49,687 bases of DNA, from NCBI GenBank assembly GCA_025350105.1, contig JANXYJ010000066.1, positions 1 to 49,687 of the forward strand. Reading direction: 5' to 3'. Origin of the DNA: Terriglobia bacterium (GTDB taxonomy: Bacteria; Acidobacteriota; Terriglobia; Bryobacterales; Bryobacteraceae). Shown here in pieces: positions 17,351-25,695 of the stretch; position 1 is the stretch's first letter; each line of letters starts with the position of its first letter. The notes below the pieces were generated by a model. That model made no database searches and had not been told where the DNA came from. It saw nothing but the letters and a program-made list of their open reading frames with translations. The position numbers and the translations under genes are program-made.

Positions 17351-18706
17351 TCAGTCGCCCAGCAGCCGCCCGTAGGGTCGCAGGCTTTCCACGTGATCGC
17401 ACAGCGCCTTGATCGCTGCGGTCAAGGGAATCGCCAGCAACAATCCCAACGCACCCCACAAAACGCCCCAGAACATCAGCGCAACCGTGGCTACGATCGG
17501 GTTCAGATGCACCCGCGCACCCACCAGCTTGGGGTACAGCAAATTCAGCGCCAGCAGATGCAGCACCGCCACCGTCACCATCAGGAACAGGTACAGTGCG
17601 GGCTCCTTCGATACGGGCAAAGCCGCCACCACCGGAGGAATCATCGCCATCGGCAATCCGATATAAGGCACCAGACTCAAAAACCCGCTCAGCGGAGCCA
17701 CCATCAGCCAATACGGCAGCTTCACCGCCGCAAACAGCAGCGCGCTCGAAACACTCAGCACCAGGCCCAGCATGAAATTTCCCACCACATAGGCACGCAC
17801 CATGTCGCCAATGCCACCCCACGCGTTGGCCGCCGCCGGCCGGTTCTCACTCTGAAACAACATCAGGTAGCGAGACCGCAAATGGTCCCGCCAACTCAAC
17901 AAAAAGTAGACCAGGAATGGCACGAACGATGCCATCAGCAGGCCGTTATAGAACTGCCGGATATATCCATAGATGTAGGCAAACGGCGAGGTCGGCTCAG
18001 TCTGAATGTGCACTTCCTGTACTGCGGGCGCCAGGGGCGGCTCCACTGACTTTTTCTTTTTGCCTCGCGTGGCCGCGTTGTCCGCTTCCACCGCCGCATT
18101 AGCCGGCGCTTCAAACCGCCGCGGCACCAGCGCGCGGTACATGTTGTCCTCAAACCGCTGCATGCGCGCACCCAGCGAAACCACCACTTCATTCACGCGC
18201 GCGCCGTAGGCCGGCAACTCATCCGAAATTTCCTGCACTTGCAAATAGATTCCCAGCCCAGCCAGATAAATCAGCGCCAGCGCGATGCTGCACACCACCA
18301 AACTCGCCAATCCGCGCGGCAGCCGCAGGCGCATAAAAAACAGCACAATCGGCTCCAGTAGAAACGCAATCATCGCCGCAATCACAATCGTGATCAGAAA
18401 CACCTGCCCAAAGTACAGCAGCGCCACCGCGGCGCCCGCCGCCAGCACATTTAAACCAAAGCGCAGGGATCTCTCCGCTTTATTTGCCGCAGTCACAGCA
18501 GTTGTGGGCATTACAGGACCAGGCAGCGGCTTCCCCGCTGAAATTTCAGAGGATGAAGCTTCAGCCGACGAAACTTCAGACGCAGTGACTTCACTCGCAG
18601 AAGCCGGACCTTGAGCGGTCACCGCAGGCGTGCGTTCAAACTCTTCAGCGCCGGCATCGCCGCTGGTACGCCCATCTGTAAGTACTGGCGAGCTGGAATC
18701 TTTCAT
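17351..18706 (-). CDS. AI-2E/PerM family permease
   Basis: A 451-residue membrane protein of the AI-2 exporter/PerM family (UPF0118), predicted to move a small substrate or ions across the inner membrane. The conserved second half is clear: FLSLVPYIGLPMAMIPPVV, LNLLYPKLVGARVHLNP and WGVLWGALGLLLAIPLTA. The first 75 residues are a low-complexity Ser/Glu/Ala/Thr tail, and a Lys-rich patch (RGKKKKSVE) lies in the periplasmic or cytosolic loop near residue 215. ATG 18706 has AAGGGGATGGA upstream and is preferred over a start at 18826. The real substrate is unknown. Confidence 0.82.
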   Translation of the reverse strand: MKDSSSPVLTDGRTSGDAGAEEFERTPAVTAQGPASASEVTASEVSSAEASSSEISAGKPLPGPVMPTTAVTAANKAERSLRFGLNVLAAGAAVALLYFGQVFLITIVIAAMIAFLLEPIVLFFMRLRLPRGLASLVVCSIALALIYLAGLGIYLQVQEISDELPAYGARVNEVVVSLGARMQRFEDNMYRALVPRRFEAPANAAVEADNAATRGKKKKSVEPPLAPAVQEVHIQTEPTSPFAYIYGYIRQFYNGLLMASFVPFLVYFLLSWRDHLRSRYLMLFQSENRPAAANAWGGIGDMVRAYVVGNFMLGLVLSVSSALLFAAVKLPYWLMVAPLSGFLSLVPYIGLPMAMIPPVVAALPVSKEPALYLFLMVTVAVLHLLALNLLYPKLVGARVHLNPIVATVALMFWGVLWGALGLLLAIPLTAAIKALCDHVESLRPYGRLLGD

Positions 18707-18883
18707 TCCATCCCCTTCTCTTTTCACTGGACGGGCTTGCCACTGGAACCGGCTTGGGTTCCCCTTCCGTTGCCCGTGTTGCACTTGCCCGATATCCCAA
18801 GGTTGCCCCGTATCGAAAAGGCGCACCGGCGCTCTGCACCGGCAACCGGTACGCTCTTAATACCAATATAATTTGAAGAGGCC

Positions 18884-19384
18884 TTGGAATTCCACAACTA
18901 TTTACGCAGCGGTCGCATTTTGGCCTTGGACTTGGGGAAAAAGCGCATCGGATTGGCCTTGAGTGACGCTCTCGGCATCACCGCCCAGGGTCTCCCTACC
19001 CTCCACCGCACCACCATCCGCGAAGACATCGCCGCGCTCGATCTTCTCGCCCGCTCTCATGAAGTCGACTTCGTCCTCATGGGCCATCCCATAAATATGA
19101 ATGGCACCGAGGGACGCCAGGCAACTTACACCCAGGATTTCGCCCGGCGCCTTACGGAGCGTACCGGCATCCGTGTAGAGTATTGGGACGAACGCCTGAC
19201 CAGCCGCGAAGCCGAACGCGTCCTGAAACAAAGCGGTATCAGCATCGAAAAACGTGCGCGTGCGGTCGACCGCCTCTCCGCCGTCATCCTGCTCGAAAGC
19301 TTTTTGGAGGCGAGCGCGCTCAGTAAGGAATCCAGCCAATCTTTGGACCAATCGCTCAACGAAACAGGAGACCATCAGGCGTGA
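18884..19384 (+). CDS. ruvX: Putative pre-16S rRNA nuclease / Holliday junction resolvase RuvX
   Basis: A 166-residue YqgF-fold nuclease. The RNase H-like signature is ILALDLGKKRIGLALSD near residues 12-28, followed by LMGHPINMNGTEG, DERLTSREAE and VDRLSAVILLESFL. The family matures 16S rRNA ends and/or resolves junctions. The start is TTG at 18884 with GAAGAGG just before it. A TATAAT at 18867-18872 lies so close that a transcript from it would be nearly leaderless. It overlaps mltG by 4 nt (GTGA), a common pairing. Confidence 0.92.
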   Translation: MEFHNYLRSGRILALDLGKKRIGLALSDALGITAQGLPTLHRTTIREDIAALDLLARSHEVDFVLMGHPINMNGTEGRQATYTQDFARRLTERTGIRVEYWDERLTSREAERVLKQSGISIEKRARAVDRLSAVILLESFLEASALSKESSQSLDQSLNETGDHQA

Positions 19385-20397
19385 CCAAACTGCGCATCGC
19401 GCTTCTGTCCCTCTTCGCCATTATCATCGTGATCGGCGCCTTCACCGCCTGGTCGGTCTCCTCCGCCTACCGCGGATTTGGAGCCGAAACCACCGTCGTC
19501 ATTAAACGTGGCACCGGCACGATGACCCTGGGCCGCGAACTCGCCCAGGCCGGCGTGGTTCGCTCCCCTTGGCAGTTTTGGATGGCTAAGGTGTTCCACC
19601 CGGGCGCCAAACTGCAAGCGGGCGAATACCGCTTCACCGCCTCTGCCTCCGCCAGCGAAGTTTTCGCGCGCATCGCCCACGGCGATATTTTCTATTTCGA
19701 ACTTACCGTCCCGGAAGGCAGCAATATGTTCGACATTGCCCATCTCCTGGAAACCCGCGGCATCATGAAGGGCGACGCCTTCCTGCACGCGGCATCCGAC
19801 GCGTCATTGATAAGAGATTCGATAAAGGACCTATCGCCCCAAGCCAATTCGCTCGAAGGCTTTCTGTTTCCTTCCACCTACCGGCTTAGCCGCAGCACCA
19901 CGCCCGCCCAGCTGTGCCGTTTGATGACCGGCGAATTCCGCAAAGAGTGGAATAAACTCGGGGCGAAAAATACCGATCCCAACGCCGTCGTTAACCGCGT
20001 GGTCACTCTGGCCTCGCTGGTGGAAAAAGAAACCGGTGTTGCCGAGGAGCGCCCACTCATCGCCAGCGTGTTCGCCAACCGGCTAAGTAAAAAGATGCGG
20101 CTGCAGTGCGACCCGACCACCATCTACGCCGCGCTGCTCGAACACCGCTATCGCGGCAAGATCTACGCCTCCGACCTGGCCAATCCGAATCCCTACAATA
20201 CCTATCAGAACGAAGGCCTGCCGCCGGGCCCCATCGCCAACCCGGGAGCCGAATCCCTGGCCGCGGCCCTACACCCGGCCACCGGCAACTATCTTTACTT
20301 TGTCGCCAAACCCGAAGGCGGCAGCCACAACTTCTCCGCCACCCTGGCGCAACACGGCCAGGCCGTCGCCCAGTATAGGAATGCCACCAAGCACTAA
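19381..20397 (+). CDS. mltG: Endolytic murein transglycosylase
   Basis: A 338-residue YceG-like protein that cuts nascent glycan strands in the periplasm and so sets peptidoglycan chain length. There is one N-terminal membrane anchor (LLSLFAIIIVIGAFTAW), a LysM-like region, then the catalytic domain with LEGFLFPSTYRLS, the active-site Glu in ASLVEKETGV, and PYNTYQNEGLPPGPIANPG. The start is GTG inside the ruvX stop. The small gene downstream overlaps its last 17 bases. Confidence 0.95.
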   Translation: MTKLRIALLSLFAIIIVIGAFTAWSVSSAYRGFGAETTVVIKRGTGTMTLGRELAQAGVVRSPWQFWMAKVFHPGAKLQAGEYRFTASASASEVFARIAHGDIFYFELTVPEGSNMFDIAHLLETRGIMKGDAFLHAASDASLIRDSIKDLSPQANSLEGFLFPSTYRLSRSTTPAQLCRLMTGEFRKEWNKLGAKNTDPNAVVNRVVTLASLVEKETGVAEERPLIASVFANRLSKKMRLQCDPTTIYAALLEHRYRGKIYASDLANPNPYNTYQNEGLPPGPIANPGAESLAAALHPATGNYLYFVAKPEGGSHNFSATLAQHGQAVAQYRNATKH

Positions 20398-20806
20398 AAC
20401 GAAGAAACACGCGCTCTCGCGCTGGTTGGCGGAGCACGATCCCCCCCGCATCGGCGTTCCCGAACTCGTCGAAATGCAGCAGGCCCTCGCGCCCATCTCT
20501 GAAGCCTACCTGCGCTCTCTGCTTCTCGAATGTGGCGTCCCGCTCACGCCCATGGTGGAAGGTGTTCGGCAAGGCACTCTGGATGAACTGGAGGCCAGCC
20601 TGCTCGCGCTGCTTCAGGAGTACCAACGTTGTGACCGCATTCGTCAGGTCATCACCGCCAAGGAGCACGCCCACTTGGCCATCTCCAAAAAATCAGCCCC
20701 GGTGAGAGATGCCTCGCACAAAACCGAAGCCATCCTATGGATGGCCACCTGGCTGGAAAATCCGCCGCTGTTTCCCGATTGGATTAAGCTCCGCCGCGCC
20801 GTGTGA
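20381..20806 (+). CDS. Unrecognised small protein downstream of mltG
   Basis: A 141-residue soluble protein, mostly alpha-helical by composition, with no signal peptide or membrane segment and no family I recognise. Notable stretches are RIGVPELVEMQQALAPISE, LLLECGVPLTPMVEGVRQ and AILWMATWLENPPLFPDW. ATG 20381 has AGGA directly upstream and overlaps mltG by 17 nt, which implies coupled translation. A longer in-frame start at 20300 lies wholly inside mltG and gives low-complexity sequence, so it was not used. Its linkage suggests a role with mltG or ruvX; this is inference only. Confidence 0.6.
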   Translation: MPPSTKTKKHALSRWLAEHDPPRIGVPELVEMQQALAPISEAYLRSLLLECGVPLTPMVEGVRQGTLDELEASLLALLQEYQRCDRIRQVITAKEHAHLAISKKSAPVRDASHKTEAILWMATWLENPPLFPDWIKLRRAV

Positions 20807-20840
20807 CGCTAAGTTCGTGGCGCTAAGTTCGTGTCACGAA
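20807..20840. repeat. 13-bp tandem repeat ending in a palindrome
   Basis: CGCTAAGTTCGTG occurs at 20807-20819 and again at 20821-20833, one base apart. The second copy runs into TTCGTG-T-CACGAA (20828-20840), a perfect 6-bp inverted repeat. It fills the gap between two convergent genes and has no T-run, so it is not a standard terminator. Confidence 0.6.
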
Positions 20841-20874
20841 GACCAAGCGACGCCCTAAGCGTCCAGTAACCACA

Positions 20875-22461
20875 TCAGTGTTCGCGTCCGTGCTGCAACA
20901 CGCTGTGATGCCGGCTGTACATAAAATAGATCACCAGCCCGATCACCAGCCATACGATTAACCGCGCCCAGTTCAGCCACCCCAGCTTATACATCATGTA
21001 GCCGTTAAACAGGATGCCCAGAATCGGCACCAGCGGCATCAACGGTGTGCGGAACGGCCGCGCCTGCTCTGGGTTCGTTTGGCGCAATACGATAACAGCA
21101 ATACACACAATCACAAACGCCAGCAGCGTTCCAATATTCACCATCTTGCCAATATCGTCAATCGGCGTAATGCTGCCTACAATCGCAGCCAGCAGCCCCA
21201 CCAGAATGGTATTCTTCCAGGGCGTGCGGAACTTAGGATGAATCGCGGCGAAGAAGCCTTTCGGCAGCAGCCCGTCGTTGGCCATCGAATACAGCACTCG
21301 CGATTGCCCCAGCAACATCACCAGCATGACGCTGGTCAATCCCGCCAGTGCACCTACCGTAATCACATTCGACGCGACCGTCAATCCACGATCCAAAAAC
21401 GCCCGCGCAATGGGCGCCTCTATGTTCACCTGTTGATACGGCACCATTCCGGTTAATACGCCCGCCACCATCACATACAGCAGAGTGCATAAAATCAGCG
21501 ACGCGATAATTCCAATCGGCAAGTCCCTCTGCGGATTCTTGGCTTCCTGCGCCGTCGTGGAAACCGCATCGAATCCAATATAGGCAAAGAAAATATAGGC
21601 AGCTCCCGCGCCTATGCCCGAAAACCCAAACGGCGCAAAACTCGCCCAATCGTGTCCCCAGTTTGAGAAATTCACATACTTCATTCCCAACCCGATTACA
21701 AACAACACCACCGCCACTTTCACCACCACGATCACCGCATTGAACCGGGCGCTCTCCCGAATGCCTATCACCAGAATCGCTGTGATCACCAGCGCAATCA
21801 CAAAGGCCGGCAGGTTAAAACCAATGTCCACTCCGAAAACATGCGGTGCATTCAGCAACTCCGTCGCCCGCCGCAGCAATTCAGGCGACTGTGCCGTAGT
21901 GATCGCCATCACCTTATCGACAAAGGCCTGCGTACCGGGCGCCAGACTCGCATCGGAGGCCTGCGCCATCTGCCGCGCCACCACTCCCTCCGCGGTCCGC
22001 AATCCCGTCCAATGGTCATACGCCAGCCACAACGGAATCTTGATATGCACAACATTCATCAGTTCAACAAAGTTATTAGACCAGCCCGACGACACCGTGC
22101 TGGCGCCCATCGCGTACTCTAACGTCAAATCCCAACCGATAATCCACGCAAACAATTCGCCCAGCGTCGCGTAGGCATACGTGTACGCGCTGCCCGCTAG
22201 CGGAATCATCGCCGCGAATTCCGCGTAGCATAAACCCGCGAACGCGCAACCCAAACCCGATAGCACGAAGGAAAGCATCAGCCCAGGCCCGGCGTAGTGC
22301 GCGCCCAAACCGGCCAGCACGAAAATTCCGGCGCCAATTACCGCGCCAACGCCCAATGCCGTCAATTGCACCGGACCCAACGTCCGCTTCAAGCTGTGTT
22401 CGCCCGATTCTTCTGCTTCTTTCAGCAACATCGATAGCGGCTTGGTAGCGAATATGTTCAC
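20875..22461 (-). CDS. APC family amino acid permease
   Basis: A 528-residue transporter with about 12 membrane helices. The APC hallmarks are VGAVIGAGIFVLAGLGA in helix 1 and FIAYIGFDAVSTTAQEAKNP-type sequence in helix 6 (here FFAYIGFDAVSTTAQEAKN). A large loop near residues 150-200 is typical of the cationic-amino-acid-transporter-like (YfnA/CAT) branch. The substrate is probably an amino acid, unspecified. The start is GTG at 22461 with GGGGAGG upstream. No ARG box was seen before it. Confidence 0.88.
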   Translation of the reverse strand: MNIFATKPLSMLLKEAEESGEHSLKRTLGPVQLTALGVGAVIGAGIFVLAGLGAHYAGPGLMLSFVLSGLGCAFAGLCYAEFAAMIPLAGSAYTYAYATLGELFAWIIGWDLTLEYAMGASTVSSGWSNNFVELMNVVHIKIPLWLAYDHWTGLRTAEGVVARQMAQASDASLAPGTQAFVDKVMAITTAQSPELLRRATELLNAPHVFGVDIGFNLPAFVIALVITAILVIGIRESARFNAVIVVVKVAVVLFVIGLGMKYVNFSNWGHDWASFAPFGFSGIGAGAAYIFFAYIGFDAVSTTAQEAKNPQRDLPIGIIASLILCTLLYVMVAGVLTGMVPYQQVNIEAPIARAFLDRGLTVASNVITVGALAGLTSVMLVMLLGQSRVLYSMANDGLLPKGFFAAIHPKFRTPWKNTILVGLLAAIVGSITPIDDIGKMVNIGTLLAFVIVCIAVIVLRQTNPEQARPFRTPLMPLVPILGILFNGYMMYKLGWLNWARLIVWLVIGLVIYFMYSRHHSVLQHGREH

Positions 22462-22681
22462 AGGACCTCCCCAGTAAGCGAAACAATAACTGCACTTTTT
22501 GTTTTAAATGATCGTACGAGCAATGGCGGGCCCAGCACGCCGTTAATGCACGAGTCTAGCAGACTGCCGCGTCTATACGGGCTCGCTCCGACACTCACGA
22601 GGACATACTCGCCACAGCAGACCTGCTGCAAGGAAGGTCAAAATCAAATTCGGTACTCCAAAATCACGCGTTCAACTCGCT
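22462..22681. other. Intergenic gap, nothing recognised
   Basis: 220 bp between the permease start and the end of the next minus-strand gene. It should hold the permease promoter, but no convincing -35/-10 pair, RNA gene or repeat was found. Confidence 0.5.
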
Positions 22682-23968
22682 TCAATTCACCGCTTGCCCA
22701 TTCGAAACCCGCCCCGCCCCCATCTTCTCCATCAGCTTGCGATCCACCGCCAGATCAATCCAGCCAATCATCATTTCATCCCAACTCTGCGGACCCCAGG
22801 TTACGGTGGCCGCCGGATCCGGATTGAACTTATTGTTGGCGCTGTTATCAAAGTGCGCGGTCACCTCCAGCCGCGTTCCCGCCGGCAGTTCCTTCGGCGT
22901 TTCCAGGTAGTAATACGGTTGCCAGTTGAAATCGTACTGGGGAACATTCAGCAGCGTTTCCGTTTCCCCCGTCGGATACACCGCGCGAATCTCCATCGAT
23001 TTTCCCCGTACATGCATGTGCGCCCGCATCGCCACCAGCTTCACCGGAGCCCCAAAACTCCCGCTCGCATCCACCCGGAAATCCGCCACCCCCGGCGGAA
23101 TATTCAAACCCTGCGGCATCACCTGCGTGCCAATCACCTGCTCCACCACCGCTTGCTTGGCAAACACCAGCCCGATTCGCGTGCGATCCTGCGCCGGCTT
23201 GCCATTGCTGGCATAGTGCATCTGAAACTCCAGCACCGCGCCCGCTTTGATTAACCGCGCCTGCCCCGGCTTCCACACCTGAGCCATCATCCCCGGAGCA
23301 TATCCACCCAAATACTCTTCGCGTTGCCGACCCCCATTAGAAAATGGGCCGCGCATAACCACAATCGCGTGATGCAGCGCCGCCGGCGCACTGGGCCGCA
23401 CTTCCACCATCTGCACCCACTTGTCTTCCGTAAAATTCGTCGGCACCCGGATGTATTGATAGTCAATCGTGCCCTTCGCCGGCACATCGAAAGGCGCAGG
23501 CATTTCGAAAATGGCGTCCGGCTTTGGAATACGCCAACCGTCATTTATAGACGACCCGAATACCCGCGGCTTGGGAGCCTCCGCCAACTTCCCTTCTGGC
23601 GCGCCCGCATCAATCCAAGCCAGAATGGTTTCTTTCTCGCCCGCCGCCAACGAAAGATCGTTCGAAAACTTCCCGTATTTCGGATCCGCGGACCACGGAG
23701 GCATCTTCCCGCTCAGCAGCGCCGCCCGCATCGCCTTCGCCCAAGGCCGCGTCTCCGCATAGGTCAACAAAGACATCGGAGCCACCTCCCCCGCCCGATG
23801 ACACTCCTGACACCGCCGCTGCAAAATCGGCTCAATGTCTTTGTGAAAGGTAGGATGAAGAGGCAGCTGACCAGTAGGTCCGGCGGCCAAGCCGGACACA
23901 GCTACCGTGAACAGGATGATGATCTGTCGAATACTCCGCACGTCTTTATGATAAACGGCAGTGGCCAC
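22682..23968 (-). CDS. Secreted haem c protein with copper type II monooxygenase-like domain
   Basis: A 428-residue protein that starts with a hydrophobic export signal (QIIILFTVAVSGLAAG). A short cytochrome segment follows, with RRCQECHRAG (Cys53, Cys56, His57). The remainder resembles the PHM/DBM copper type II ascorbate-dependent monooxygenase fold: an HH pair in ALHHAIVVM, FQMHYASNG, HMHVRGKSME and DEMMIGW. These line up in order with the His-His, His, His-x-His and Met copper ligands of peptidylglycine monooxygenase. The reaction is unknown. GTG 23968 is used; GTG 23941 would give a shorter signal peptide. A toxin remnant ends 3 bp upstream. Confidence 0.72.
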   Translation of the reverse strand: MATAVYHKDVRSIRQIIILFTVAVSGLAAGPTGQLPLHPTFHKDIEPILQRRCQECHRAGEVAPMSLLTYAETRPWAKAMRAALLSGKMPPWSADPKYGKFSNDLSLAAGEKETILAWIDAGAPEGKLAEAPKPRVFGSSINDGWRIPKPDAIFEMPAPFDVPAKGTIDYQYIRVPTNFTEDKWVQMVEVRPSAPAALHHAIVVMRGPFSNGGRQREEYLGGYAPGMMAQVWKPGQARLIKAGAVLEFQMHYASNGKPAQDRTRIGLVFAKQAVVEQVIGTQVMPQGLNIPPGVADFRVDASGSFGAPVKLVAMRAHMHVRGKSMEIRAVYPTGETETLLNVPQYDFNWQPYYYLETPKELPAGTRLEVTAHFDNSANNKFNPDPAATVTWGPQSWDEMMIGWIDLAVDRKLMEKMGAGRVSNGQAVN

Positions 23969-23970
23969 CG

Positions 23971-24102
23971 CTACCGATAGGCGTCCTTGCGGTTCCTGAC
24001 GGTATGGACGCGAAGTGTGTCAGGATGCTCTTCGGTGAATCGGACGCGATCGTCGCCTACGCGAAGGCGCTTTTCGCCATCTTCATCACCCCCACCCAAA
24101 AC
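23971..24102 (-). pseudogene. 3' remnant of a RelE/ParE-type toxin gene
   Basis: On the minus strand one frame reads GEKRLRVGDDRVRFTEE then LRVHTVRNRKDAYR and stops at 23973-23971. This matches the C-terminal half of RelE-superfamily toxins (the LRVGDyRV...VLRVgHRkdaYR pattern). A TGA at 24105-24103 cuts the frame before any full N-terminus, and no antitoxin is visible on either side. It is therefore read as a decayed fragment, about 43 codons long. Confidence 0.6.
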
Positions 24103-24105
24103 TCA

Positions 24106-24466
24106 ATCTCCCGCCCTCCCAACCACTTGTCACATTGACTCACACCGGCCACCCAAGCGATCCCTTACATTGTGGGCAAGGAGTTCGAGCGCTCACCTGT
24201 CAGAGGGCTTGGATCCGCCAAGAGGAGCAATTCTAGAACAAGCTTCGAGGGCGTGCGAGTGATGGGCGTCAAATCGGAATGTGATCCGGTCCCTATGCTG
24301 CTGCGGGTTAGATGTAGCCGCCCGATGTTCGCCGGCGTTAAACAAGCGAGCCCGCCTTGGATGCGAAAGTGTTCGAAGCGGAAGGGCGCCCTGGAAAATT
24401 TGAACGGAGCGATTTAAAAAGAGCGGCTGAAAAAGGAAGAACACGGCCGAAAACGAGGGCACAATT
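24106..24466. other. Gene-poor scar region
   Basis: About 360 bp without a convincing gene. A short + strand frame runs into the end of the following gene with VFEAEGRPGKFERSDLKR, ending in QFYL at 24475, but it has no start, no ribosome site and no recognised family. Two longer openings of about 80-90 codons have unnatural composition. With the toxin remnant beside it, this looks like remains of a lost element. Confidence 0.4.
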
Positions 24467-25636
24467 CTACTTATAAGCCGCCACGCCTGTCACGCGTTCG
24501 CCAATCACCAGCGCATGCACGTGATCCGTGCCTTCATACGTCTTCACCGTTTCCAGATTGCACATGTGCCGCATGATCGGATAGTCGTCAACAATCCCGT
24601 TCGCTCCCAATAAATCACGCGAAGTCCGCGCGCAATCGAGCGCCATCGCCACATTGTTGCGCTTCAACATCGACACATGCGCCGGGTCCAATTTACCTTG
24701 GTCTTTCAGTCGGCCGGCATGCAGCGCCAACAGCTGCGCTTTCGTAATCTCCGTAATCATCGCCGCCAATTTTTCCTGTACCAGTTGATGCGATGCAATC
24801 GGCCGGTCGTCAAACTGTTTGCGCGCGACGCTATACGCCCGCGCGGTTTCATAGCAGTCCATCGCCGCGCCAATCACGCCCCAGCCAATCCCGAACCGCG
24901 CCTGCGTCAAACACGAAAGTGGAGCCTTCAAACCATTCGCCTCCGGCAGCCTCGCGCTCTCCGGCACCCGGCAATTGTTAAATGCAAGACTCGAGGTCAC
25001 CGACGCGCGCATGGACAACTTGCCATGAATGTCCGACGTCGTAAATCCCGGGGTATTTTTCTCCACTAAGAATCCGCGTACACCATCGTCCGTTCGCGCC
25101 CACACCACCGCTACATCCGCAATGCTTCCGTTGGTGATCCACGTTTTCTCGCCGTTCAAAATCCAATCGCTTCCATCGCGGCGCGCCCGCGTCAACATCC
25201 CCGCTGGATTTGAACCAAAGCCCGGCTCAGTCAAACCAAAACAACCAATCGCCTCGCCCGCTTGCAGCTTCGGCAGCCAGCGTTGCTTTTGTTCGTCACT
25301 TCCATACTTATAGATGGGATACATCACCAGCGCACCCATCACGCTCACGAAACTGCGCAAACCGGAATCCGCGCGTTCAATCTCCTGCATCACCAGACCA
25401 TACTCGACGTTGCTCATGCCCGCGCAGCCGTAGCCTTCCAAATTGGCGCCCAAAAATCCCAGCTCGGCAATCTCCCGGATCAACTCATTCGGAAACCTCC
25501 CTTCTCGAAAGCAATCGCGCATTAAGGGCACCGCGCGCTGGTCCACAAACCGCCGCGCGGTCTGCCGCACCAGCAACTCTTGCTCGCTAAGCTGCGAATC
25601 GATCAGCATATAGTCCACGCCCGGAAATCGAGTCAT
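24467..25636 (-). CDS. gcdH: Glutaryl-CoA dehydrogenase
   Basis: A 389-residue FAD acyl-CoA dehydrogenase of the decarboxylating glutaryl-CoA type, converting glutaryl-CoA to crotonyl-CoA in lysine/tryptophan or aromatic degradation. Distinguishing features are EGYGCAGMSNVEYGLVMQE, the substrate-binding Arg in ERADSGLRSFVSV, FGLTEPGFGSNP, LKRNNVAMALD and the catalytic Glu in KTYEGTDHVHAL. These follow the GCDH pattern rather than that of straight-chain dehydrogenases. ATG 25636 has GGGGAGG upstream. It lies 59 bp after a glycosyltransferase gene, so it may be in the same transcript, though the functions are unrelated. Confidence 0.88.
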   Translation of the reverse strand: MTRFPGVDYMLIDSQLSEQELLVRQTARRFVDQRAVPLMRDCFREGRFPNELIREIAELGFLGANLEGYGCAGMSNVEYGLVMQEIERADSGLRSFVSVMGALVMYPIYKYGSDEQKQRWLPKLQAGEAIGCFGLTEPGFGSNPAGMLTRARRDGSDWILNGEKTWITNGSIADVAVVWARTDDGVRGFLVEKNTPGFTTSDIHGKLSMRASVTSSLAFNNCRVPESARLPEANGLKAPLSCLTQARFGIGWGVIGAAMDCYETARAYSVARKQFDDRPIASHQLVQEKLAAMITEITKAQLLALHAGRLKDQGKLDPAHVSMLKRNNVAMALDCARTSRDLLGANGIVDDYPIMRHMCNLETVKTYEGTDHVHALVIGERVTGVAAYK

Positions 25637-25695
25637 AACCCTCCCCTTCAGTACCGACGCTCGCTAACGCCCGTTAGGCAGCGAATAAAATGGAT

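Noticed and set aside
18867-18872. TATAAT just before ruvX
   Set aside because: It lies only 11 bp before the TTG start with no -35 at 16-18 bp; it would start transcription within the ribosome site. Mentioned under ruvX only.
22546-22827. 93-codon + strand open frame between two minus-strand genes
   Set aside because: Pro/Ser-rich translation, mostly antisense to the haem/copper gene, no ribosome site.
24211-24245. BamHI, XbaI and HindIII sites within 35 bp, like a cloning polylinker
   Set aside because: No flanking vector sequence is recognisable and the spacing matches no polylinker I know. Likely chance in an unconstrained region, though it could be screened for vector contamination.
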